DNA from: Lampris incognitus
Lineage: Eukaryota; Chordata; Actinopteri; Lampriformes; Lampridae
Direction of reading: 5' to 3'
Assembly (NCBI RefSeq): GCF_029633865.1
Contig: NC_079213.1
Location: forward strand, 99,564,470-99,628,469
DNA: 64,000 bases
The position numbers and the translations under genes are program-made. Positions within the stretch are counted from its first letter, which is position 1. Each line of letters starts with the position of its first letter. This document shows, piece by piece, positions 1-10,095 of this stretch. The notes under the pieces were generated by a model. That model did no database searches. It was given only the letters and a program-made list of their open reading frames with translations, and was not told the origin of the DNA.

Positions 1-99
1 TGCTGACATCTTCACATTCAACATTGTGTTTTCCTTAACAAACATGGCACTGCCACACATTTCACTTAAATGTAACCTGTAACACATTCAGTGGATTTC

Positions 100-890
100 A
101 GTGCAACACCAGAACACGACCTCCAGCGCGCACTGGGGTGGTTTGCAGCTGAGTGTGAAATGGCTGGAATTAGGGTCAGCACTTCCAAGTCTGAGGCCAT
201 GTTCTCTTCTGGAAAATGGTGGATTGCCCCTCTGGGTTGGGGATGAGTTGTTGCCTCAAGTGAAGGGGTTCAGGTATCTCGGTGTCTTGTTCACGAGTGA
301 GGGTAGGATGAGCGGGAGACTGACAGGTGGATTGGTGCAGCATCAGCAGTAATGCAGATGTTATACCGGACCGTTGTGGTGAAGAGGGAGCTGGGCTGGA
401 AGGCAAAGCTCTCAATTTACCACCAGTCAGTCTTCGTTGCAACCCTCACCTATGGTCATGAGCTTTGGGTAGTGATCGAAAGGGTGAGATCACGGATACA
501 AGTGGCTGAAATTAGTTTCCTCCATAGGGTGTCTGGGCTCAGCCTTAGAGATAGGGTGAGGGGCTCGGCCATCCGGAGGGAGTTCGGAGCCGCTGCTCCT
601 TTGTGTCAAAAGGAGCCAGTTGAGGTGGTTCGGGCATCTGATTAGGATGCCTCCTGGGCGCCTTCCTTTGGAGGTTTACTGGGCACGTCCAACTGGGAGG
701 AGACCCCGGGGTAGACCCAGAACTCGCTGGAGGGACTACAGGTGCATTCTGGCCTGGGAATGCATTGGGATCCCTCCAGGAGGAGCTGGAGGGCATTGCT
801 GGGGAGAGGGACGTCTGGAGTGCCCTACTTAGCTTGCTGCCACCGCGACCCGACCCCGGAGAAGCGGCTGATGATGAATGAATGAATGAA
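100..890 (+). mobile_element. 5'-truncated LINE, reverse-transcriptase C-terminal end (RTE/Rex3-like)
   Basis: Three overlapping frames (101-352, 352-645, 620-832) together read as the last part of a non-LTR reverse transcriptase. Visible blocks are FRYLGVLFTSEG, then RVSGLSLRDRVR, RWFGHLIRMPPGR and GRRPRGRPRTRWRDY, the usual order in fish LINE C-termini. At least two frameshifts separate them, so it is dead. The element ends in a short ATGA tandem tail at 871-890, which fits RTE-type elements such as Rex3; the clade is inferred from tail type only. The 5' boundary is not resolved. Confidence 0.75.
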
Positions 891-1814
891 TACAACTGTA
901 GCAGAACAACTGAAATGATATGTTATCATATGTTAGTGCTGCTGTGAGGACTAACCCTTAAAATACACCAGGCACAGATGTCATGTAGGCAGGGCGGAGC
1001 AGGTTTTTTTTTTTACCTGCTACACCAACTGCATCCGTGTTGCGTGTGGTCATCTGCCAGCTGTGTTTTCTGCTTCACTGCATACATATTGGGTTGCCAA
1101 GTGATAAAGCAGTTGGTTTTGTCAGGATTTGGAAGCGGAGGCTATATTAACTGATACTGAATTTATTAGCTAGATTGTTGTAACTACAGGATCATGGATA
1201 CACATTGATTTGATGTATTTTAATGTGCAATAAAAAAAACCCCACAAGGTTGCATGCTGCATCACATTGCCTCTGGTACAGTATTTATTTAATCATTTTT
1301 AAACAGATTGTACTAATTTTTTTAGACCGTTCTATGTAGTTTTTACCTGTGAAGCAGAAGTAAAGCAGAAAACATTCCCAGCACGCAACCACACACCACC
1401 TGCTCCGCCCCACTTACATGATGCGCCGGGTCCGTGCCTTGGCTGTCTGCACTCATCCGAGTTACATACACTTGTAGCTTTGTCATTTCTTGCTCCGTTT
1501 GGACAAATGACACATTGACGTGTTCATCTGCTTCTCGGCATCGCTCTGCATTGGCTGTCTGGCTCCATCTCCTCTTCCCGTACGGTGAAAAAAGGCACTG
1601 CTCACTTTTCACAATTTCTGCTGGAATTGTCTAGGCTGGTATCGGGTGTGGTTGTATCGGAGTTTTACGAGTTTGAGTACATGAGGACAGTGTCAGACCA
1701 ACACCTGATACTGGTATTGGTATCAGTGCATCCCCACTGGTAGTAGTAATACTAGAATTACACAGCAAGGGATGATGATGTAATGCAAGTTTAAAAATAA
1801 GAAACTCCTCACTG
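891..1814. other. No recognisable gene or repeat
   Basis: AT-rich sequence with short homopolymers. The small open frames here show no domain, no codon structure and no splice context that I recognise. It probably lies in an upstream fam20b intron. Confidence 0.4.
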
Positions 1815-1960
1815 TCAGGTGAAGAGAAGCGGTTGGCGACTCCACATGTGGAGACGTGGAGTTTCACCAGGGGGTGCAGCAGCGACCGGGACAGCTCGGA
1901 AAAGTGGGGTAATTGGCCAGATACAGTTGGGGAGAAAAGGGGGGGGGGGTCCTAAAAAAA
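1815..1960 (+). mobile_element. SINE-1 family, 3' half only
   Basis: It matches the last third of the complete SINE at 5030-5492: the shared landmarks are 'actgtcag', 'actccacat' and the terminal 'ggggagaaaaggggggg' block followed by an A-rich tail. The tRNA-like head is missing. Confidence 0.6.
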
Positions 1961-1974
1961 TAAATAAAGGAAGT

Positions 1975-2100
1975 GTTTGGCGCCCTATTGGCACCTGATA
2001 GAGCACATATCACAAGGCTGAGTCCTTACTGCAGCGACCTGGGTTCCGATCCAGCCTGGGCCCATTGCTGCATGTCATCCCCTCTCTCTCCCCTGCCTTT

Positions 2101-2148
<48 letters not shown>

Positions 2149-2190
2149 GTCACTATTAAAAATTAAAACGGAAAAATGCCGCACAAAAAA
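1975..2190 (+). mobile_element. SINE-2 family (tRNA-derived) with (CT)n and A-rich tail
   Basis: A B-box-like block (ggttccgatcc) near 2042 follows an A-box-like stretch near 1995. Downstream come the 'ccattgctgcatgtcatcccc' type body, a (CT)n tract and an AAAAATGCC-type tail. This order is familiar from abundant fish tRNA SINEs, and it differs from SINE-1 and SINE-3 in this window. Confidence 0.55.
2105..2145. repeat. (TC)n microsatellite
   Basis: Uninterrupted TC dinucleotide run inside the SINE-2 copy. Confidence 0.95.
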
Positions 2191-2813
2191 ATAAAAAAGT
2201 AACAATAATGATAAGGGAGTGTTTAATTAAATACCTAGCAAGGTCAGTCAGTCTGAAGACACCAGCAGATCCCCTGGCTACTCCCGGCAACACCCATATT
2301 ATTAATCTTACATCAGATGAGTGTGTGTGATGGATGGGTGAAATTGCCTTCTTTCATCTCCTACGTATTTAATGGTTTTAGCATGGCAAAAATCTTCTTG
2401 CAATTTATTGCTCTGACAAAAATTATCACTGCGTCTGTGTTATTGCCACTGGTTGTTTTTCTCCATATTGTACGCCTAATGTGAACAGCCAATGAGAAGG
2501 TGAAGCACATATATTTTTATTTTAGCCTCCTTTACACATCACTTGTGTTTTTGAACTGTTTATCCTTCAAAACAAAGTTGTCCTTAAATGATTTTGCAGG
2601 GACATTATCTTTTAATCTCATTAAATTATTAGAAGTAATCTTTTTAGCACAATGGGTCTTCCCCAGACCATTTTCAGCATGTCACTCAAGCAGATCATCT
2701 CTACAACGTTGATCTGTGACTGATGTTTTATACACAGACCGTGTGCTTTCTTGTTGCGAGCTGTTTGCTTTAAAGGTGGAGGGATTAATCAGCATGCGGT
2801 AATGCTTATCCAG
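2191..2813. other. Intronic sequence upstream of the fam20b exon
   Basis: No coding or repeat signature recognised. It ends in a splice acceptor (...tatccag) directly before the exon at 2814. Confidence 0.4.
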
Positions 2814-3005
2814 GTGGGAGTATGATGAGGGTTACTGTGAAGCGGTGAAAAAGATGCCTCCATATGACGCGGGGCCCAGGCTGCTGGACGTCATCGACAC
2901 GGCCATATTTGATTACCTCATTGGAAATGCCGATCGGCATCACTACGAGAGTTTCCAGGACGACGGGGGAGCCAGTATGCTCATCCTCCTAGATAACGCC
3001 AAGAG
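2814..3005 (+). CDS. fam20b: fam20b, internal exon encoding the kinase catalytic region (partial gene)
   Basis: The exon is bounded by a cag acceptor (to 2813) and a gtgagg-type donor (from 3006). After one carried base it encodes about 63 residues starting [15 protein letters not shown], including the FAM20 catalytic block [11 protein letters not shown], whose Asp is the proposed catalytic residue, and ILLDNAK, whose Asp binds metal. The residue choice ([10 protein letters not shown] followed by FQDD) matches FAM20B rather than FAM20A/C. FAM20B is a Golgi xylosylkinase that phosphorylates the xylose of the glycosaminoglycan linker. Two leftover bases (AG) are completed by the exon at 9639 to give the Ser of DNAKSFG, which confirms the splice phase. 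Earlier exons lie upstream of the window. Confidence 0.93.
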
Positions 3006-3268
3006 GTGAGGAATTTACTGTAGAATATCAGTAAACAATGGCACAAAAGTCCAACACAGAGAGACCGAATTAAAGGTACTCCTGAAAATGATCAACTCCG
3101 GTATGTTGTAAAGCAAATGTGAAACTAGGCAATGCTTGAGCAAAATAGGGAAGTATAAAGTGTAAAGGTTATGGAAGCCCTGAGGTAAGTGAGGGGGGAA
3201 AAAGTTATGGTGATCCATTTTCTAAGTCTGATCACAGTAGTTTTTTCTTTTGTGTTAATGCCGTTAAT

Positions 3269-3340
3269 GACAGGTGAAATACGTTTTGCCAGGATAATCT
3301 TAAATTCCTTGATTTTTTTTTTTCATCTGTGAAACGGGTG
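3269..3340. repeat. Left arm of an inverted repeat pair (partner 7003-7078)
   Basis: It contains 'gccaggataatctt' and 'ttcatctgtgaaac'. The reverse complement of 7003-7078 carries the same blocks in the same order. The two arms flank about 3.7 kb of nested repeats in the fam20b intron. Confidence 0.65.
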
Positions 3341-3371
3341 GGGGGGGGAAAGCATCTTGATGCATGCTCAA

Positions 3372-3615
3372 TAATCCAGGTAAGAAAATCAAAGAAGGTT
3401 GAATCAATTCATCTGGACACAACGTTTATTGACAGATGCATTTCATCACTCATCTAAGTGACCTCTTAAGTCTAAACTGACTGCCGGTGTCCCCACCCTT
3501 ATAAACAATACAGTCACATAACGACCGAAACCAACGATCGGTTTCATATGCAAATTGCCATGACCATTAACTAGCATTTCAAAAGCCATGTTTACTGTTC
3601 ACAGAGGATTTGGGA
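3372..3615. mobile_element. Penelope-like terminal-repeat fragment (different subfamily)
   Basis: It has the fish Penelope end pattern 'catctggacacaacg' followed by 'catttcatcactcatctaag' and a decayed inverted-repeat tract with 'cgatcggtttcatatgcaaa'. There is no coding part. It resembles, but is not the same subfamily as, the copies at 13.7, 29.6 and 43.5 kb. Identification rests on pattern memory. Confidence 0.5.
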
Positions 3616-3899
3616 ATGTTTCCAATCACAGTTTAGTTTATTTATCAGGATCCCCATTAGCTGTGCCCTAAAGCACCGCTAGTCTCACCGCTACTAATAC
3701 ATTTAATACATACATTTAAAACAAGACAGAGAAAAACAAAAACAAAACAAACAAAAATAGCAAAAACATACATTAAACTTTATAGTACACATAAGTCATC
3801 ATCCAACAGCAAAGAGACATACATAAATCATTCCAATGTACAAACTGTTGAAACCATCCAGGCTATAGAATTCAGTTCGAATCACACCTTACCCTGTAT

Positions 3900-3904
<5 letters not shown>

Positions 3905-3954
<50 letters not shown>
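3905..3954. repeat. (GT)n microsatellite
   Basis: About 25 uninterrupted GT units in the LINE 3' UTR. Confidence 0.97.
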
Positions 3955-3959
<5 letters not shown>

Positions 3960-3973
3960 GTGTATTTTGCATC

Positions 3974-4732
3974 CTACAAATATAACATTCCAAGGTTGTT
4001 CTTTATTTGCTGTTTAAATATTGATTTCTGTGTCAGTTTAGTCATTGGCAGTGGTAAGGAATTCCATGCTTTCATTGATCTGTATTCTACCATACGCTTC
4101 AGAAAATTAGTGTTGGGCTTAGGAGGTGAAAACCGGCGTTCTGTTGCCTGTCTAGTGGCATATGTAAATGATTCTGAATTGTGTTTTAACTGATTGTACT
4201 GATATAATGGAGTTTTGTATTTTGAAACCTTCCATATTGAAGATAGAAGTGCAGCATTCATTCTGTCCTCAACTTTTAACCATTGTAGACAGAAGTGCAT
4301 GCTGTTGATGTTCGTATTGTATGGACATTGGAGAGCAAGGCGCGCCGCCTTGTTCTGTAGCAACTGGAGTTTGCTTAAATCTTTTTTCATGGCATTCGCC
4401 CATATTATTTGGCAATAGTCAAGCTGTGAGAGAACAATAGTGTTTATTACCATTTTAGTCAATTCTGGTGTAAGGTATTGTCTGCATCGCCTTACCACTG
4501 CCAATGCCTTACCCATTCTGTTTACAACAGTGTCAATGTGTTTTGACCAGGACAGCCTATTATAAAGAATGATGCCCAGGAGCTTAGTTTCCTTTACTTG
4601 GTGGATTGGTGTTTTATTTATAAAGAGTTTTAGCTCTGGCTCTTTCCTAAGAGAATGATTGGAACCAAATATAATGCTTTTCGTTTTAGTTGCATGAAGT
4701 ATCACTTTGTTTTCAAAGACCCATTTCAGCAC
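3974..4732 (-). CDS. Non-LTR reverse transcriptase, C-terminal 252 residues
   Basis: The open frame runs uninterrupted to a stop at 3974. It begins inside the RT thumb: KTKSIIFGSN, then KLLGIILYNRLSWSKHID, LSQLDYCQIIWAN and LQLLQNKAARL. It ends with the NSLPLPMTKL / IFKQQIK block typical of L2/CR1/Rex1 C-termini. The catalytic YxDD part and the endonuclease are missing by 5' truncation, so the Met is not a true start. The frame is surprisingly intact, which suggests a fairly recent insertion. It sits antisense inside the fam20b intron. Confidence 0.8.
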   Translation of the reverse strand: MLKWVFENKVILHATKTKSIIFGSNHSLRKEPELKLFINKTPIHQVKETKLLGIILYNRLSWSKHIDTVVNRMGKALAVVRRCRQYLTPELTKMVINTIVLSQLDYCQIIWANAMKKDLSKLQLLQNKAARLALQCPYNTNINSMHFCLQWLKVEDRMNAALLSSIWKVSKYKTPLYQYNQLKHNSESFTYATRQATERRFSPPKPNTNFLKRMVEYRSMKAWNSLPLPMTKLTQKSIFKQQIKNNLGMLYL

Positions 4733-4809
4733 TGTAAGACGGCGATAGATGTACTTTTAGCCCCCCCCCCCCCCCGGTTCAGGGATGGTTGTTCTCTCTT
4801 AACATAGAT

Positions 4810-5014
4810 CAGCGGTGGCTAACCATGTGCCATGGAGAGCCATGTGTATGCAGGTTTTCATTCCAACCCGACTCCACACCAGGTGATTTCACTGATACAT
4901 TCTTCCTCTTTGGTTGAAGGGTTGCTAATCAGTGAAATCACATGGTGTGGAGTCCGGCTGAAATGAAAACCTGCATACACATGGCTCTCCATGGCACATG
5001 GTTAGCCACCCCTG
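4810..5014. mobile_element. hAT-type MITE with 8-bp target duplication
   Basis: A 205-bp near-palindromic element. It starts CAGCGGTGGCTAACC and ends with the complementary GGTTAGCCACCCCTG; inverted arms run nearly the full length around a short AT-rich centre. It is flanked by the 8-bp direct repeat acatagat (4802-4809 and 5015-5022), the hAT signature. No coding capacity. Confidence 0.93.
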
Positions 5015-5029
5015 ACATAGATGGTCTCT

Positions 5030-5492
5030 GGGCATCCGGGTAGCATAGCGGTCTATTCTGTTGCCTACCAACACAGGGATTGCCGGTTCGAATCCCCGTG
5101 TTACCTCCGGCTTTGTCGGGCGTCCCTACAGACACAATTGGCCATTACTGTAGATGGGAAGCCGGATGTGGGTATGTGTCCTGGTCACTGCACTAGCACC
5201 TCCTCTGGTAGGTTGGGGCACATGTTAAGGGTGGAGGGGGAATTGGGGGAGGGGGGGATAGCATGATCCTCCCATGCACTACGTCCCCCTGGCAAAACGC
5301 CACACTGTCAGATGAAAGGACGTGGCTGGCAACTCCACATATATCGGAGGAAGCGTGTGGTAGTCTGCAGCCCTCCCTGGATCAGCAGAGGAGGTGGAGC
5401 AGTGCCTCAGGATGGCTCAGAGAGCAGGGTGGTTGGTCAGGTACAGCTGGGGAGAAAAGGGGGGGGATCCCAAAAAAAATCAAAAACAGATG
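5030..5492 (+). mobile_element. Full-length tRNA-derived SINE (SINE-1) with 13-bp target duplication
   Basis: It has a pol III A box (tagcatagcgg, 5041-5051) and B box (ggttcgaatcc, 5085-5095), about 350 bp of body, then a G-rich end and an A-rich tail. It is flanked by the 13-bp repeat atagatggtctct at 5017-5029 and 5493-5505, the mark of LINE-mediated insertion. The left copy of this repeat overlaps the MITE's right target duplication, so the MITE was there first. Confidence 0.93.
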
Positions 5493-5555
5493 ATAGATGG
5501 TCTCTTTGACTCCCTGTTCAAACCAGCGTTCCTCCCTATCAAGGATGTGCACAAC

Positions 5556-6130
5556 CTAATCCCTGAAAGAGTGGCCACTGGCCTGTAGATGGGTATAGAC
5601 TGTGGAGTCCTGGCCTGACGTATTAGCTCTCCTGTGTTGTGCCATTCTTTTGGACAGCATCTGTTTAGTTTCCCCAAAGTACAAGTCATGGCAATCCTCC
5701 TGGCACTTAACAGTGTACACTATATTGCTCTGTTTGTGCCGGGGGACTCGATTCTTGGGGTGGACCAATTTCTGGCGCAGTGTGTTTTGGGGTTTGAAAG
5801 CAACTGAGATGTGGTGTTTTGAAAATATGTGTCTCGGTTTTTCCGACGCTCCCGCCACATACGGAATCACCACTGGTTTACGCTTAGGCAGCTGTTGTCC
5901 TTCTCCCTTCGATTGGCTGGTGCAGTGTTTGGGCATCTTCCTGGCTTTGACAAACACCCAGTTAGGATAACCACACTTAACCAGGGCCTGTTTAATGAAG
6001 GATTTCTCCTCGTCCCCAGCCGCTGTGTCAGTGGGGACGTTGTCAGTTCGGTGGTAAAACATCCTGATGACTCCTAGTTTGTGCTCCAAACCAAAAGGGT
6101 GGGGAAAAAAGTTAGCTAGAAAGTGAAAAA
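5556..6130 (-). pseudogene. Penelope RT C-terminus plus GIY-YIG endonuclease (partial)
   Basis: About 190 residues of open frame. The RT C-terminal sequence is followed by a CxxDCHDLYFGETK motif, in which the usual Tyr of GIY-YIG is present as YFGET, and by the MAQHRRANTSGQDS block and GHSFRD. The frame passes into an adjacent frame (5480-5689) for the last segment, so there is at least one frameshift. The upstream part of the nominal open frame (6131-6257) is the neighbouring RTE LINE and CTA repeat, not Penelope protein. Confidence 0.75.
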
Positions 6131-6153
6131 CATTGTTCATGGCTAACCAACAG

Positions 6154-6514
6154 GTAATAATACTACTACTACTACTACTACTACTGCTACTACTACTACA
6201 ACTACTGCTTTCGGCTGCTCCCATTAGGGGTCGCCACAGCGGATCATCCGTTTCCATCTCTTCCTGTCCTCTGCATCTTCCTCTGTCACACCAGCCACCT
6301 GCATGTCCTCTCTCACCACATCCATAAACCTCCTCTTTGGCCTTCCTTTTTTCCTCTTGCCTGACAGCTCCATATTCATCATCCTTCTCCCGATATACTC
6401 AGCATCTCTCCTCCACACGTCCAACCCGTCTCAATTTTGCCTCTCTTGCTTTGTCGCCAAACCGTCCAACCTGAGCTGTCCCTCTAATATACTCGTTCCT
6501 AATCCTAACTAACA
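6154..6514 (-). mobile_element. 5'-truncated RTE-like LINE with 13-bp target duplication
   Basis: It is flanked by ggctaaccaacag at 6141-6153 and 6515-6527. The plus strand begins with a TAC/CTA tandem tail (6160-6208). The minus strand encodes the RTE C-terminus: RRMMNMELSGKRKKGRPKRRF, split here as RRMMNMELSGK and KKGRPKRRFMDVV, then MQVAGVTEEDAEDRKRWKRMIRCGDP. Only about 66 codons remain. Confidence 0.88.
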
Positions 6515-7002
6515 GGCTAACCAACAGCTACAACCTAGGTTAAGCCGACTGCATAGCTAACGTTAGTTTACTTTAATGAACAGTATGTTTTTCATTCGCT
6601 AGCTAGAAGGCTAACGGCTAACATCAGTATAGCTAACGCTAACAGCAGATTAGAGGCGATTTAAAATGCATTTCTTGCCAAAAGAAAAACATGACAGTAA
6701 TGTTGCATAACTTGCTAACACACAATGTATGCAGCTTGTGTTTAGAGTGCATGGAGAAATTAAAACTCACCTGGAGGAAAACATGAATGCTTTTAGTCCT
6801 ATTTAGAACATGGGGTAGTGGTGCACGTCAGCCTCTTGTGGCCGAAATGAGTATTACAACAACACATGGGCCTGACCAACAAAAAAAAAAGTCAGCTGCC
6901 AAACTTTTTTTTCCCCTACCCGTTTTCACAGATGGGGAAAAAAGTAACTTAGAAAAAAGGTTCTGGCAATTTTATTTTTTCACATAGCAAAACTTTTTTT
7001 CC

Positions 7003-7078
7003 CACCTGTTTCACAGATGAAAAAAATGTTAAGGAACTTGGAAAGATTATCCTGGCAACACCTTTTTTTTCACCTGTT
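7003..7078. repeat. Right arm of inverted repeat pair (partner 3269-3340)
   Basis: Reverse-complement match to 3269-3340 with shared blocks around 'agattatcctggcaa'. The match continues into the T-rich stretch on both sides. Confidence 0.65.
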
Positions 7079-7891
7079 ATTCAGTCATAAACACAGGAGA
7101 GAAGACAAATGAGATCAGACTTAGAAAATGGACCACTGGAATTTTTTTTCTCACTTGTTTTTTTCTCACTTGCATCTCAGAGCCTCTGTAAAAGGTTGAT
7201 GCCTCATATCAAAATCAAACGAAACCACCTTGTACTCTCAGGAAGAAGCTGTTGTTTCATAATACTCATTTCTGAGCTAAGATATCAGCAGACCAGTACT
7301 TAAGAGTAGGAAGTGCTTACCAGTTTGGTCATACTGAACACGATACCGTGAATCACTCTATTCAAGCGTTGCAAAAAGGCTGAACTGTTCAATTATAGAT
7401 AGCAGGAATATTGCAAAGATCACACGATAATGCTGAAGCAACATTCACGCAGTTTGCCAGCACACTTTACATCTTCCCTGGTAAATATATGTTAACTGTG
7501 GCATAATATTATGTAGGATATTTATCGATATGACACTGTAGCAATGATAAGTCAACATTTGGAACACAGCAGAAACTCCGACCCCCTAGCTAACCTTCCT
7601 CCACATTCGTTGTTTCGTATTTAGATCCTGGTTAGACACTGATATTGTATCATATCACTTTGGAGAGACACATTGACCACAATCAGTTTGTCCTAAATCT
7701 TGACCAAAACCCAGTAGGGATTTGTTTCTGTTAGCCAAGCTTAAACTGATTGCCTCTTCGCTACCAGCAAATTCTGTGCTCAGGTTGAACAATCTTCTGA
7801 TTTCGTTTTGCTAAAAGCATTTTTCATTCATCTCTAGGTATTTTGTCTGCAGGCATGCAGTTCACTTCTAAAGCCATTTATCTCCCAGATT

Positions 7892-7970
7892 AATAACTTT
7901 GGTTTTTCACTTGAGTTTAATAACCTACAGGCTGTAGGTTATTAAACTCAAGTGAAAAACCAAAGTTATT
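7892..7970. repeat. Perfect 39-bp inverted repeat with a 1-nt spacer
   Basis: The left arm 7892-7930 is the exact reverse complement of 7932-7970; only base 7931 lies between them. There are no mismatches, no target duplication and no transposon terminal motif. Confidence 0.95.
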
Positions 7971-8379
7971 CAGCTACAGCAAACCATTTTGTTTATACCT
8001 GATGACAAGCAAGCATGCCAAAGATTTTATTTTGTTTTATTTTTTTGAAGATTAATGTCAGGCTACATCTGATATTTAATGTACATTACAAAATGTTGTT
8101 TTAATTGTAAATGACTCCAAATGCTTTTGGATTTTTAGTCTTTGTTAACACTTAATCATTTCCACTGGGATGTTATTTCCTCAAGTAAATGTGTGCAGCA
8201 CAATCATTTTGGAGATGTTCTGTCTTGTAGTGTTTAGATCCGGTCTTTATCCTTTCTTGGAGTCGTACAATGTGTGACAGCATTTGCGTCAAACAATCCA
8301 GCATAGGCCATAGCAAATATTTACCCAGTGGAACAGTCAGTTGCATTTTGTGCAATTCACATCTTACACATCTTACACT

Positions 8380-8755
8380 GGGTGGCACGGTGGCGCAGTG
8401 GTTAGCGCGGTCACCTCACAGCAAGAAGGTTCTGGGTTCGAGCCCCAGGGTAGTTCAACCTTGGGCATCGTCCTGGGTTGTCCTCTGTGTGGAGTTGCCA
8501 TGTTCTCCCCCGTGTCTGCGTGGGTTCCCTCCGGGTGCTCCAGTTTCCTCCCATAGTCCAAAGACATGTAGGTCAGGTGAATCGGCCGTACTAAATTTCC
8601 CCTAGGTATGAATGTGTGTGTGTGTCGGCCCTGTGTGATGGCCTGGCGGCCTGTCCAGGGTGTCTCCCCGCCTGCCGCCCAGTGAGTGCTGGGATAGGCT
8701 CCAGCATCCCGTGACCCTGAGAGCAGGATAAGCGGTTCGGATAATGGATGGATGG
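8380..8755 (+). mobile_element. Full-length tRNA-derived SINE (SINE-3) with 12-bp target duplication
   Basis: A box tggcgcagtgg (8391-8401) and B box ggttcgagccc (8435-8445) form the tRNA head. The body is the common fish 'tgtctgcgtgggttccctcc' type sequence, and the tail is ATGG repeats. It is flanked by acatcttacact at 8368-8379 and 8756-8767. Fragments of this family also occur at 19.8, 40.2 and 41.5 kb. Confidence 0.92.
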
Positions 8756-8767
8756 ACATCTTACACT

Positions 8768-9638
8768 TTAAGGTATATAGCGAGTGTTCTTTAGAGCGAT
8801 GTAACAAGTAAGAAAGGGGAGGCTCAAGACAATTAAGCAGGTAAGTTACGCTCAGGTTTGCTTTACTTATCCTTCCAAAGCTGTCACCCTAGTAGCTCTG
8901 TTGGATTTCAGAATCATGTCTTCTTGGTTTTTTTTTTTTAGAAATTTTAACCAGAGTCTCCAGCACAGAGGGACCTGGTGAATCTTGTGTGCAGCGGCAG
9001 CAAATACTTTAAATACAGCTGCTGGCTCACAGGGCCAGGGAAGTCACTCCCTATTTGAGCTTATCTGCTCATTAGCAGATAAGCATCTACATGTTGCAAA
9101 CAGTTTTATTATGAAATAACTATTGACAATGTGGAAGTTCTCGGCAGAATATTGCTGCGTTCGGTTACACTTCTGTGCTTCTGTGATTATCATGTCAGTT
9201 TCAAAGAGCTGTGGTACTTTTCAGCTTGTCCCAAAAGCAAGCTCTGAAAGAATTGTTACGCCAATTCATTCTGAACACTTATTTCATCCATCTCCAGGGC
9301 ACCAGCATAGCAATTCTTTTTAAGCCCCGCCTGATGACTCCTCAGAGATAAATGGGGAGATGCTATTATTATGCACGCATGAAAGCCATGCTTGGGCTCA
9401 AAAACTGAAAAAGAGGAATTCACTCTGTCTTTTCTGGCCCAGTTGACTTTGCTGAGCTTAGTGTGTCCTAGAAATGCTGCATTTGAAAGCATGCTTTAGA
9501 ACTAGAGCGTGTGCACTTTGCTCCATAGTGCCACGAAAGAGTGGAGTGTGGCTAATGCATTTTGATGAGCTCTCTAAACTTCGTTGCAGACAAGCCTTCA
9601 GGTTTAGCTGCCTTACTTTGCTATGTTTTTCCATGCAG
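8768..9638. other. fam20b intron, end
   Basis: Nothing recognised except a small hairpin (11-bp stem, 4-nt loop) at 9059-9084. It ends in the acceptor ccatgcag. Confidence 0.45.
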
Positions 9639-9698
9639 CTTTGGGAATGCAGCTCTGGACGAGCGAAGTATTCTTGCACCGCTCTATCAGTGTTGCAT
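9639..9698 (+). CDS. fam20b: fam20b, penultimate exon
   Basis: A 60-bp exon between gcag and gtgagt. It completes the Ser of DNAKSFG and encodes FGNAALDERSILAPLYQCC, a nearly invariant FAM20B segment following the metal-binding Asp. It leaves two bases (AT) that join G of the next exon. Confidence 0.93.
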
Positions 9699-9863
9699 GT
9701 GAGTACTGCGATGTGAAATTCCAAGGATTGCACACTTGCTCGTCAATATTTTGATCATGGTTAAAATCCTTTGTATTTGATGTGGTTCTGAAAAGACATG
9801 AAATGTTCTCTTTTACTCTCATATCTGTTGCGCCCTCTCTGCCTCTCCCCTTCTCTCTCTCAG

Positions 9864-10095
9864 GTTGCGTGTGTCCACGTGGAACAGGTTAAACCTGCTG
9901 AAAGGTGGCGCTCTAAGTGCAGCCATGCGTCAAGCTTTGGCATTTGACCCTGTTCACCCCGTGTTGGCCGAGCCACATCTGGCAGCTCTGGACAGGCGCC
10001 TGTCTGGCATCATAGCAACCGTAAAGCAGTGCATGGAGTCCCAGGGGCCTGACAACACTCTCATAGAAGATCGAATGAATCTTCCCCATCCCTAG
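9864..10095 (+). CDS. fam20b: fam20b, terminal coding exon
   Basis: It follows a long pyrimidine tract and cag acceptor. It reads LRVSTWNRLNLLKGG, then HPVLAEPHLAALDRRLSGI, TVKQCMESQGPDN and EDRMNLPHP, with a TAG stop at 10093-10095. RVSTWNRLN and the EDRM ending are FAM20B-specific in my recollection of the family. The reading phase agrees with the upstream exon. Confidence 0.93.

Larger units (their letters stand above)
3640..4740 (-). mobile_element. 5'-truncated LINE (L2/CR1/Rex1-like)
   Basis: The minus-strand element ends at about 3640 in a teleost LINE 3' end (plus strand 'ttatttatcaggatccccattagc' region) and carries an RT C-terminus. It is cut on its 5' side near 4740, just before a C homopolymer at 4761-4775. 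A long GT repeat lies in its 3' UTR. Confidence 0.75.
4776..6140 (-). mobile_element. Penelope-like element, 5'-truncated, interrupted by a MITE and a SINE
   Basis: The flanks 4776-4809 and 5506-5560 are contiguous when compared with the Penelope copy near 43,860-43,925, so this element was split by the MITE (4810-5014) and SINE (5030-5492). Coding on the minus strand from about 6130 to 5506 gives the end of the RT (HKLGVIRMFYHRTDNVP), a linker with RQKLVHPKNRVP, and a GIY-YIG endonuclease region (DLYFGETKQMLSKRMAQHRR). Penelope elements pair RT with GIY-YIG and move by target-primed reverse transcription. The RT core is missing. Confidence 0.85.
6528..8367. other. fam20b intron, mostly unrecognised
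   Basis: It contains the right arm of the 3269/7003 inverted repeat, locally duplicated 'cacctgtttcacagatg'-type units at 6906-7080, and the perfect palindrome at 7892-7970. No coding sequence recognised. Confidence 0.5.

Noticed and set aside
5041..5110. tRNA gene
   Set aside because: A and B boxes are perfect, but they sit at the head of a 460-bp SINE with target duplications; it is not a functional tRNA. The same applies at 8391-8445.
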